This document shows, piece after piece, positions 24,504-32,030 of a DNA stretch of 64,000 nt. The translations under genes were made by a program, and so were the position numbers. The notes beneath the pieces were generated by a model. It ran no database searches. It was given only the letters and a program-made list of their open reading frames with translations, and had not been told where the DNA came from. The DNA is from SABI01 sp963676605. GTDB taxonomy: Bacteria > Spirochaetota > Spirochaetia > Sphaerochaetales > Sphaerochaetaceae. The DNA lies in contig CAXXSP010000018.1 of NCBI GenBank assembly GCA_963676605.2, positions 1-64,000 on the forward strand. Direction: 5' to 3'. Each line of letters opens with the position of its first letter. Position 1 is the stretch's first letter.

Positions 24504-25113
24504 CAATAGAGGGGTGGAAGACCTGATCAAGGTCTTCGGTGCTTGATGCGTTGATGATATCCATATTGAAGAGTTTCTCGATCTTAATCGTCGAGAGAGT
24601 TCCGTGTCCGGGGAAGATGACAAACCGTTCGTCGAGCGTAAGGAGTCTGTTCTTGATTCCCTTGAGAAGCAGCGCCTTCTCAAGCACGCCGTTCGTGCTC
24701 CCTATCCTTCCTGCATGAAGCACATCTCCGGTAAACAGCGCGTTCCCGATCTTGAAGACAAATGAGTCGATCGTATGACCGGGGATCTGTATCGCTTCAA
24801 CACTGATTCCCGACAGGTTGATAATCATTCTGTCCTGGAGCGGCTGCACGTCGGTATGGTCGACCATGGAAGGATTTCCCGCATACACGGTCGGCGAATA
24901 GATCTTCTTGAGCGTGCCGAGCCCCTGCGTATGTGAGGGGTGTCGGTGCGTCAGCAGGACTGACGCTACCCGGTAATGATTTTTCTCTATTCTGTCTATG
25001 ATCGAGAGGTCTATGTGTCCCGGGTCGATGAGGATGGCGTCTCCACCCTTCTCAGGACCGACAAGGTAGGTGTTTGAATACTCTGTGAGTGAGAAGTGAC
25101 TGAATATCTTCAG
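24496..25113 (-). CDS. MBL-fold metallohydrolase, apparent CTG start
   Basis: 205 residues. The metal-binding site is LLTHRHPSHTQGL, a variant of the HxHxDH motif with Ser in place of Asp; downstream are the ligands in IPGHTIDSFV, FTGDVLHAG and FPGHGTLS, as in glyoxalase-II-like hydrolases. The only canonical starts in frame (GTG or ATG near 24890) fall after the first motif, so the true start is upstream. The CTG at 25113-25111 begins the family-like KIFSHFSLTEYSNTYLVG and overlaps the preceding stop as CTGA, with GAGGAGG 7 nt before. It is co-transcribed with the pentapeptide gene. Substrate unknown. Confidence 0.78.
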   Translation of the reverse strand: MKIFSHFSLTEYSNTYLVGPEKGGDAILIDPGHIDLSIIDRIEKNHYRVASVLLTHRHPSHTQGLGTLKKIYSPTVYAGNPSMVDHTDVQPLQDRMIINLSGISVEAIQIPGHTIDSFVFKIGNALFTGDVLHAGRIGSTNGVLEKALLLKGIKNRLLTLDERFVIFPGHGTLSTIKIEKLFNMDIINASSTEDLDQVFHPSIVT

Positions 25114-25688
25114 AAGAGGGCCTCCTCGAAATTGGAGTACTTGAAGGAGACGTTGGTCCGTGTAGAGAACCTGAAATCGGTATTCTTCAGATTGCAGTCG
25201 ATGAAGTTCGTATCTGAGAGAAAGGCATTGGAGAATGTTGAGTAGTAGAGATCACTCGTCGAGAAATCACAGTCCCTCGCCTCAATCCCCATAAAATTCG
25301 TGTGGATCATGATTGAATCGGTGAAATTGCACCCGATCATCGTGGATCCTGCGACCACCGTATGACGTGAATCGTTTTCTGTAAAATTACAGTTTTCGAA
25401 GAGACAGAAATCAAAAAAGGTTGAATTGATAACGGAGTGGGAAAAATCGACATCACGGAAGGTGCACCGCGCAAAGTTGCACATATTTACATTCGTATGT
25501 GAGAAATCACGTCCTTCGAACAGGACATCGGTGATCAGCATATCCCTGTGGGCATGCCTGTCACTGAGAGCTTTGTTGATGATATACATGATCTTCTCGG
25601 GATCCGAAGAGTGTTCGAGACAGGTGTAATGATCTTCAACTGCATATTTGGCACATCCGGGATGTGAACAGGGTATCGATCTGAACAT
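25110..25688 (-). CDS. pentapeptide-repeat protein with N-terminal Cys/His finger
   Basis: 192 residues. From about residue 55 to the end there are tandem pentapeptides of the A(D/N)LXX-like kind with F at the centre, for example NFARC, TFRDV, DFSHS, NFTEN, NFTDS, DFSTS and NFIDC; they would form a right-handed beta helix. The first 28 residues carry CSHPGCAKYAVEDHYTCLEH, a possible zinc-binding Cys/His cluster. Pentapeptide proteins may mimic DNA or act as scaffolds; no target is evident. It starts the minus-strand pair with the MBL hydrolase and diverges from rsgA. Repeats like these often evolve fast. Confidence 0.8.
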   Translation of the reverse strand: MFRSIPCSHPGCAKYAVEDHYTCLEHSSDPEKIMYIINKALSDRHAHRDMLITDVLFEGRDFSHTNVNMCNFARCTFRDVDFSHSVINSTFFDFCLFENCNFTENDSRHTVVAGSTMIGCNFTDSIMIHTNFMGIEARDCDFSTSDLYYSTFSNAFLSDTNFIDCNLKNTDFRFSTRTNVSFKYSNFEEALF

Positions 25689-25733
25689 GTAAGAAATGTA
25701 TCACTAACGGCGAAGCGGTGTAAAGTCTGCCTG

Positions 25734-25763
25734 TTGAAAAAAGGTGGCAAATAGAGCTATGGT
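25734..25763 (+). promoter_or_regulatory. possible promoter of rsgA
   Basis: TTGAAA (25734-25739), an 18-nt spacer and TATGGT (25758-25763) stand just before rsgA. The initiation point would be only a few bases before the ATG at 25770, so a near-leaderless message or a start at 25788 is implied. Confidence 0.45.
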
Positions 25764-25769
25764 AGAGCA

Positions 25770-26708
25770 ATGGAAACAGAGCGTGGGATGATCATCCGTG
25801 GAATCAATAATATCTACTCCGTTATCCGGTGCAGCGGCTCTGTGCCGATCGTCCCCTGGCAGGTGATCACCTGCAGAATCAAAGGGAAGGTGCTTCAGGG
25901 TATCGAGAAGGAATATTCCCCACTTGCAGCGGGAGATTATGTTCTGTACCAGAGTGTCGGCACCCGTGAGGGGATGATCACAGAACGTGAAGAGCGGCAG
26001 AGCCGTTTCACCCGCTGGAATGCGAAACGGCAGGAGAATCAGACACTTTGCGCGAATATAGACCTTCTTGTCATCGTAGCGAGTGCGGATGCACCTCCGC
26101 TCAGACCGAGATTCATCGACCGGGCGATCGTCTGTGCCTATGACTGTGAGATACTTCTTGTGCTGAATAAATGCGACCTCCCGCTCACGGAACAGGAGGA
26201 CGAGCGTTTCCGTCTCTATGGAGAGCTCGGGTACAGGACCCTCCATATATCGGCCTTCGACAGAGAAGGGATAGAACTCATCAGGAAGGAGATACGGGGA
26301 AAGACCGCCGCTTTCGTGGGACAGTCGGGGGTCGGGAAGTCTACTATTATCAACGCCCTCTGCGGCGAGGATGAGCTTCAGGTCACCGGCGATATAAGTC
26401 AGAAATACAACAGAGGAAGACATACGACGAACCATGCCCTTGTGATCCCCACCGGGGATTCCCTGGTGATCGATACTCCCGGAGTGAGAGAGATTCACAT
26501 CCCCCATACCTCACCTCTTCATATTGTCGAGGCTTTTCCTGAATTTAGAAAATCAGCTGGGAATTGCGAGTATGTCGGGTGTCTCCATGATCATGAACCC
26601 GGCTGTGAGGTAAAGAGCCGCCTGGAGGCAGGGGAGATCCATCCCGACAGATACGAGAGCTACCTCAGGATGCTCGATTCCATCCAGAGTAGAGAAAGGC
26701 AGTACTGA
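25770..26708 (+). CDS. rsgA: ribosome small-subunit-dependent GTPase RsgA
   Basis: 312 residues. A circularly permuted GTPase that helps mature the 30S subunit. The permuted order is seen: NKCDLP (G4, near residue 135), then GQSGVGKSTIINAL (G1, near residue 190), then DTPGVREIHIP (G3). The N-terminal OB-like domain and the C-terminal Cys/His zinc site (CEYVGCLHDHEPGC) are typical. Start at 25770 (METERGM) or 25788 (MIIRGIN) is open; the second leaves a fuller leader. It ends directly at the mutS2 ATG. Confidence 0.92.
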   Translation: METERGMIIRGINNIYSVIRCSGSVPIVPWQVITCRIKGKVLQGIEKEYSPLAAGDYVLYQSVGTREGMITEREERQSRFTRWNAKRQENQTLCANIDLLVIVASADAPPLRPRFIDRAIVCAYDCEILLVLNKCDLPLTEQEDERFRLYGELGYRTLHISAFDREGIELIRKEIRGKTAAFVGQSGVGKSTIINALCGEDELQVTGDISQKYNRGRHTTNHALVIPTGDSLVIDTPGVREIHIPHTSPLHIVEAFPEFRKSAGNCEYVGCLHDHEPGCEVKSRLEAGEIHPDRYESYLRMLDSIQSRERQY

Positions 26709-29084
26709 ATGACACATTATCACAGAGAACATACGCTGAAAGATCTTGAATATCCAAGAATTCTTTCTCTTTTTCATCCTCTTTGCCTGAGTGACGAAGG
26801 GAAGGAGGAACTGGACCAGCTTCCGTTCTCTCATGATGGAGAGTACATCCGCAGAACACAGCGGCTGATACGGGAAATTGAACAGATCAGGGAGAAATCA
26901 CGCACCGTTCCCGACCCCTTCCCCTCCCTTCGTGAGTTGCACACTTTTCTTTCCGTCGGTGCATTTTCTCTTACCGGTGAACACCTTCTGACAATACAGG
27001 AATACCTCTCTTCCATCCTTTCGCTTCAGTGCTTCCTTTCCTTCAGGGATCCTGCGGAGGAACGGGAGAAAGAAATTCTCGTTTCTACACTCATTGCTCC
27101 CCTGAGTCCTGAAATGGAAAGATTTAAGCGGGAACTCGATAGATCAATCGAATCTCCCGGAAAGGTGAAGATGTCCCATCCTGCAATCGCACCTCTCGTG
27201 AAGAAGCTTGAGACGAAGAAACGGGAAAGAGGTTCCTTTGCAACCTCCTTCCTGAAAGAGCACGAGAGTTCTGCTCAGTCGCTCACTCCCTCCTACCGGG
27301 ACAACCGGGTGATGCTCCCGATCAGAAACGATCACAAGGGAGACGTCGACGGTCTTCTTCACTCATCCAGTCAGAGCGGACAGACACTTTATGTCGAGCC
27401 CTATACGCTGGTAGCCTACAACAATTCTGTCGTGCAGGCATCTCAGGAGATAGAGCGTGAAATCGCCAGGATACTGCGCGAACTCGGTGATACCTTCCTC
27501 TCCCTCCAGGAGGAATTCAACATCCTGAGCAGACAGGTCGGGGTTGCTGATGCCCTCTATGCCAGAATGAAGGCGATGCAGAGATACGATCTCTCATTCC
27601 CTTCCGTAAGCTCTTCCATGGCCTGCCGGATCGATGGAGCTCGGCACCTTCTGCTCGGTTCTCAAGCGATCCCCATCTCTCTTGATATGGCTCCTCCGGT
27701 ACGATCCCTGCTTCTCAGCGGACCGAACGCTGGAGGAAAGACCGTCTCGATCAAGACCATCGGGCTTCTGGTGCTCATGCACCAGCACCTCGCTGTTGTT
27801 CCTGCACAGGAAGGCACCTCTCTGCCCCTGTTCTCCTCCGTCTACTCTGATATAGGGGATGAGCAGTCGATAGAGAAGTCTCTCTCCACCTTCTCCGCCC
27901 ATATGAGTAACATCGGGAATATTCTGGGAGACCTTGATGAGCATTCCCTCGTTATACTGGATGAACTCGGAAGCGGTACTGATCCGCAGGAGGGTTCAGC
28001 CATAGGAAAAAGTATTCTCGAATACTGCATGGACAAGGGGGGACTCACCTTTGTGACGAGCCATCATATGGCGCTGAAGCAGTTTGCCTATACACACGAA
28101 TCGCTTATCAATGCCTCGATGGAGTTCGATGAGACAACACATCAGCCCACCTTCAGAATCATTTCCGGTCTTCCCGGTGAATCTCACGCGATAGATACTG
28201 CGAGAAGGATGAAACTGCCTGCTCAGGTGATAGTAAAGGCGGAAGGGTATCTCGGTGAAGAGAACCTGAAAGCTTCCGAGATCATCAAGAGGCTTGAACA
28301 GAAGGAGAGGGAAGAAGAGAGACGGCTGAAACAGCTTGACGAGAAGGAAAAGGAGATGCGGGAGAAGATGCGTCTCCTTGATTTGAACGAACTGACGCTC
28401 AGGCAGAAGGAAGTCCTTCTCCGGCAGGAGCAGATCGGCACCCTCTCTTCCTTTATTTCCGAAAAGCGTTCAGAGCTTGAGAACCTCGTCGCGGAACTGC
28501 GTCATGGAGAGATCACGAGAGAGAAGACGAAGAAGATGAAGTCGTTCCTCGATTCTCTCGATGCAAAGAAGGATGCAAGTACGCAGCAGATGAAAGCGAT
28601 GAAACAGTCTCTCAGGCCGGAAACAGATATCCCTCTGGCTGTCGGCTCTGATGTTCTCATCGGGGGGAAAAAACGGGAAGGAACCATTATCCGCTTTGAG
28701 AAGTCAGGCAAAATCCAGGTCTCAGTAAACGGAATGAAATTCACCGTTGATGAGAGCGAGCTTACACCAGTGAAGAAGAAAGAGGTGAAAAAACCGAAGA
28801 AGAAAAAAGCCTCGCTCTCGTATCAGGTAAACAGGAATACGGCTCTGAATCTCGATGTACGCGGAAAGACTCTCGCTGAAGCGATAGAAATCGTCGACAC
28901 TCAGATAGAACGGGCGCTGCTCAGCGGCGTACTTACCTTTTCTATCATTCACGGACTCGGTACCGGCGTTCTCATGAAAGGAATCACCGACCATCTCGCC
29001 TCTCTTCCCTATGTGAAGGATTTCTCCTTTGCACTGCCCGAAGATGGCGGTCATGGAAAAACCTACGTCGAGCTACAAAGCTGA
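26709..29084 (+). CDS. mutS2: MutS2 recombination-suppressing ATPase
   Basis: 791 residues. Domain order: MutS-type clamp/lever helices, then the ATPase with Walker A GPNAGGKTVSIKT (near residue 340) and Walker B VILDELGSGTDPQEG, then a long charged coiled coil (about residues 510-620), then a KOW-like segment and a C-terminal Smr domain (NLDVRGKTLAEA, IHGLGTGVL). MutS2 acts on branched DNA or collided ribosomes rather than mismatch repair. The ATG abuts the rsgA stop. No N-terminal mismatch-recognition domain is present, as expected for MutS2. Confidence 0.95.
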   Translation: MTHYHREHTLKDLEYPRILSLFHPLCLSDEGKEELDQLPFSHDGEYIRRTQRLIREIEQIREKSRTVPDPFPSLRELHTFLSVGAFSLTGEHLLTIQEYLSSILSLQCFLSFRDPAEEREKEILVSTLIAPLSPEMERFKRELDRSIESPGKVKMSHPAIAPLVKKLETKKRERGSFATSFLKEHESSAQSLTPSYRDNRVMLPIRNDHKGDVDGLLHSSSQSGQTLYVEPYTLVAYNNSVVQASQEIEREIARILRELGDTFLSLQEEFNILSRQVGVADALYARMKAMQRYDLSFPSVSSSMACRIDGARHLLLGSQAIPISLDMAPPVRSLLLSGPNAGGKTVSIKTIGLLVLMHQHLAVVPAQEGTSLPLFSSVYSDIGDEQSIEKSLSTFSAHMSNIGNILGDLDEHSLVILDELGSGTDPQEGSAIGKSILEYCMDKGGLTFVTSHHMALKQFAYTHESLINASMEFDETTHQPTFRIISGLPGESHAIDTARRMKLPAQVIVKAEGYLGEENLKASEIIKRLEQKEREEERRLKQLDEKEKEMREKMRLLDLNELTLRQKEVLLRQEQIGTLSSFISEKRSELENLVAELRHGEITREKTKKMKSFLDSLDAKKDASTQQMKAMKQSLRPETDIPLAVGSDVLIGGKKREGTIIRFEKSGKIQVSVNGMKFTVDESELTPVKKKEVKKPKKKKASLSYQVNRNTALNLDVRGKTLAEAIEIVDTQIERALLSGVLTFSIIHGLGTGVLMKGITDHLASLPYVKDFSFALPEDGGHGKTYVELQS

Positions 29085-29137
29085 AATCAGTTGAAACTCA
29101 CACTGTTTAACGGTATCGTATAATCAGGAGGATCATC

Positions 29138-29926
29138 ATGACCGATTATATGGAAGGAAGCGGAGTACAGTATCATCTCCATATCAAAAAAGGGGATGTC
29201 GGAAGATATGTCATTCTTCCCGGTGATCCCAAGCGTTGCGAGAAAATAGCCGCACACTTTGATGATGCCCGTTTTGTCGCTGACAGCAGGGAATTCGTCA
29301 CCTATACCGGCTACCTCGAAGGTGAGAAGGTCAGTGTGACCTCGACCGGAATCGGGGGACCTTCGGCTTCCATTGCAGTTGAAGAACTCTATGCTTGCGG
29401 TGCTGATACCTTCCTGCGCATGGGAACCTGCGGAGGCATAGCCCTTGATGTGAAGGGAGGTGAGATCGTCATTGCAACAGGTGCGATACGTCATGAAGGG
29501 ACGAGTCGTGAATATGCTCCGATAGAATTCCCGGCGGTGGCAGACTTCTCTGTCGTACAGGCTCTCAATGAAGCCGCCAGTCAGCTTGGAAAGATAAGCC
29601 ATACCGGTATCGTACAGTGTAAGGATGCCTTCTACGGACAGCACTCCCCTGAGATAAAGCCTGTCAGCTATGACCTGCTCAATAAATGGGAAGCCTGGAA
29701 ACGGCTGAATGTGCTTGCAAGTGAGATGGAGTCTTCAACCCTCTTTGTTGTCGCTTCCTACCTGAAAGCACGGGCCGGAAGCGTCTTCTTCGTTGTAGGC
29801 AACCAGGAACGGGAGGCACTGGGGATGGACAACCCGATCTATCACGACACCGAGGTCGCGATAGAGGTTGCCGTTCAGGGACTGCGGAACCTGATACTCA
29901 GTGACCGGAAACAATCCCTACAGTGA
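29138..29926 (+). CDS. udp: uridine phosphorylase
   Basis: 262 residues. Nucleoside phosphorylase that splits uridine with phosphate into uracil and ribose-1-phosphate. Motifs: VILPGDPKRCEKIA near residue 25 (phosphate site), VSVTSTGIGGPSASIAVEEL near residue 65, FLRMGTCGGI, and the uracil/ribose-site segment LASEMESSTLFVVAS. The length matches the family. An AGGAGG lies 6 nt upstream of the ATG. It is separated by 53 nt from mutS2 and overlaps the convergent ferredoxin-like gene by 9 nt. Purine nucleoside specificity cannot be excluded but is less likely. Confidence 0.87.
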   Translation: MTDYMEGSGVQYHLHIKKGDVGRYVILPGDPKRCEKIAAHFDDARFVADSREFVTYTGYLEGEKVSVTSTGIGGPSASIAVEELYACGADTFLRMGTCGGIALDVKGGEIVIATGAIRHEGTSREYAPIEFPAVADFSVVQALNEAASQLGKISHTGIVQCKDAFYGQHSPEIKPVSYDLLNKWEAWKRLNVLASEMESSTLFVVASYLKARAGSVFFVVGNQEREALGMDNPIYHDTEVAIEVAVQGLRNLILSDRKQSLQ

Positions 29927-30535
29927 GTAGGAGATAGCGCCTGTAGGACAGACTTCGGCACATTTCCCGCACGACAGACAGAGAGCAGGATCGATGACAG
30001 CCTTCTTATCCACCATGGTGATTGCTGAGGTCGGACAGACTTTCACGCACTTTCTGCATCCGATGCATGTCTCTTTTTCAACACGATAGTGTTTTCTGCT
30101 CTTCTTTCCCCCTGCCTTGAGCAGAATAGAGTAGGGGCAGAGATAGGTGTGCCATTTTGCGCTTGAAAAGAAGAGCGTCCACACGAACGATAGTCCAAGA
30201 TAGATCAGCAGAACCGGGATCTGCATGTGCAGCTGTTTTTTGCCAAGAATCATAATTCCGGCAGCAATGAGGAGAGACACAAATGGAAGAAACCTCATCA
30301 GAGTGGAATTGAGAGTGGTAAGTGTCAGCTTGCCTTTGATCTTCTGTGAGAGTGTCATGGCAGTGTTCATCGGACAGATATATCCGCAGTAGAATCTTCC
30401 GAAGAAGAAGGAGAGCAGAACACCGGCTCCATAAAGAGCAAGCCAGAGAACCATGAGACCCTTAAGCATAGCGAATACGAAAAAGATAAGGGCAAGGATC
30501 TGAACTCCTGCCTGCACTGTTTTTTTATGTTTCAT
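29918..30535 (-). CDS. NapH-like membrane protein with two 4Fe-4S clusters
   Basis: 205 residues. Four hydrophobic segments are seen, with the 4Fe-4S-adjacent FYCGYICPMNTAM motif near residue 50. At the C-terminus are two ferredoxin-type clusters, CIGCRKCVKVCP and CLSCGKCAEVCP. This matches the NapH/RnfB-type quinol or electron-transfer membrane proteins. No partner subunit is adjacent, so the electron donor and acceptor are unknown. The start is followed upstream by a small inverted repeat (TTGTTGC/GCAAC region) and then the IS element. Confidence 0.82.
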   Translation of the reverse strand: MKHKKTVQAGVQILALIFFVFAMLKGLMVLWLALYGAGVLLSFFFGRFYCGYICPMNTAMTLSQKIKGKLTLTTLNSTLMRFLPFVSLLIAAGIMILGKKQLHMQIPVLLIYLGLSFVWTLFFSSAKWHTYLCPYSILLKAGGKKSRKHYRVEKETCIGCRKCVKVCPTSAITMVDKKAVIDPALCLSCGKCAEVCPTGAISYSL

Positions 30536-30661
30536 CAGATATCCTCCTGAGATACCTGTACCATGGAGACCATGAATTCATTGTTGCATCGGCAACTTAA
30601 ACTCACATTCTTCATAGTATGTGAAAAAGTTTCTGATTCGTCATGGAATAGCGTGTCCTAA

Positions 30662-30669
30662 AGAAAGAC
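30662..30669. repeat. left target-site duplication of the IS element
   Basis: AGAAAGAC, identical to the 8 bases at 31982-31989, directly flanking the element. Eight bases is the usual ISL3 duplication length. Confidence 0.9.
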
Positions 30670-31981
30670 GGCGCTTCCGACTATCGTGTGGGAGAAGGGG
30701 AAAAATCCAGCTTACCTAAATGAAACAGGATAGCCGTTTTGAACCTCTCCCGATTACGAAAACCACAAGCGATTTTCTTTATCCGCTGAATGCGGGTGTT
30801 TTTAGCTTCAAGCATACTGTTGTTCACCTTCAATCGTATAGCATTCAGTATGCCCCAAAGATAATTACGTACCGTATTCCCTACTTTAATCATGGGCTGC
30901 AGCCTGCAACGGCTAATCCAACCCAACAGCTCCTCCCACTTCTTCTTTGCTACACCCATGTACGTATAGTTCCAGAGCATGGAGGCGGCTTCTTTCATCC
31001 TCCAGGCACGTGCCGTCTTCAGGTTCAACCTGGTCAGCTTCAGGAACTCTTTCCGGTATGTCGCCCTATTGTCCTTTCGATTCGAATTCGTCAACCATTG
31101 ATGCTTTGTTCGAAACAGTGGGCTTTCTGTTGACAACTGTCGATGCTCACTTGCTCGTACTCTATCGACGCCCTTCGCAAAATGACTCGCTACATGGAAT
31201 CGGTCAAAGCAGATCAGGTCATCCGCATTGGGAAATGCTCCTCTCACTGCCTTGATGAATGGATCCCACATGTCCATTGAGACGCTCTTCACAGCGCTGA
31301 AATCACAGTATTGCTGATCTTTGAACCAGGTTTCTAATGTCTTTGACTTGCGGTTATCTAGCACATCTATGACAGCATCATTCACTTTATCCAGAATGAC
31401 TGCCACATACTCGTGCCGCTTCTGAAACGACGTTTCATCTATCCCGATGTGTTCAGGATTATTCTTCTTTCGTCGTCTCAAGCCTCGCTCGACAGCTCTC
31501 TGCATGATACCGTCTACCTGATCCCAGCTTAGAGAAAAGTTCTCTGCTACTGTCTTGATAGAGTCATCCTTCAACCAGACCAGTACCGCCTGCTCAAAGG
31601 CTATCGTAAACCGGGAATTCCTTTCTGCAAAGTTCACCGGCAGCTGTTTGACCCCATGCTCTTCGCATCTCACCCGAGGAATCATTCCCTCTATCATCGT
31701 CTTATGATTACAGGAATCAAGATGTCTCCATACTCGTTTCCGATGATCATGCAGCTTGGCTGCCCTCCCACATTCCGGGCAGGCTAACGGGACCTCTGAT
31801 GAATGCTCAACATGCACTGTTACTACCTTGCTCGAAGCGTCCCGTTCTATTCCTACTACCTCCCAGGGTAACTCAATGTCCAATAGATTCTCATAGAATT
31901 TCTCTAATGTTTCACTCATTCCCCAAGCTTATCAGCTTTTGTCAAATTCCTCTATCTTTCCACCTTCTTTCCTGAAGCGCC
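30670..31981 (-). mobile_element. ISL3-family insertion sequence (1312 bp)
   Basis: The ends are imperfect inverted repeats starting GGCGCTTC on both sides (left 30670-30691, right complement of 31960-31981), with further matches inside, such as TGG. Perfect 8-bp direct repeats AGAAAGAC flank it. It encloses one intact transposase. The right end and its duplication sit immediately before the TTGACC (31990) that may be the -35 of the next gene, so transposition may alter that gene's expression. The matching duplications and intact ORF suggest a recent insertion. Confidence 0.92.
30681..31919 (-). CDS. ISL3-family transposase
   Basis: 412 residues. The N-terminal zinc ribbon is ACPECGRAAKLHDHRKRVWRH, then a helix-turn-helix-like region near residues 115-140. 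The DDE core shows GIDETSF, SMDMWDPF (the second Asp region) and a glutamate in the NSMLEAKNTRIQRIKKIACGFRNR block, typical of DDE_Tnp_ISL3. It ends 11 nt inside the left end of the element. It seems complete with no stop or shift, so it may be active. Base composition looks similar to the neighbours by eye. Confidence 0.94.
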   Translation of the reverse strand: MSETLEKFYENLLDIELPWEVVGIERDASSKVVTVHVEHSSEVPLACPECGRAAKLHDHRKRVWRHLDSCNHKTMIEGMIPRVRCEEHGVKQLPVNFAERNSRFTIAFEQAVLVWLKDDSIKTVAENFSLSWDQVDGIMQRAVERGLRRRKKNNPEHIGIDETSFQKRHEYVAVILDKVNDAVIDVLDNRKSKTLETWFKDQQYCDFSAVKSVSMDMWDPFIKAVRGAFPNADDLICFDRFHVASHFAKGVDRVRASEHRQLSTESPLFRTKHQWLTNSNRKDNRATYRKEFLKLTRLNLKTARAWRMKEAASMLWNYTYMGVAKKKWEELLGWISRCRLQPMIKVGNTVRNYLWGILNAIRLKVNNSMLEAKNTRIQRIKKIACGFRNRERFKTAILFHLGKLDFSPSPTR

Positions 31982-31989
31982 AGAAAGAC
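31982..31989. repeat. right target-site duplication of the IS element
   Basis: AGAAAGAC, the second copy of the 8-bp duplication; it is followed directly by TTGACC. Confidence 0.9.
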
Positions 31990-32030
31990 TTGACCCTCAG
32001 GTAGAGACAGTATACATATATTGTACATAG

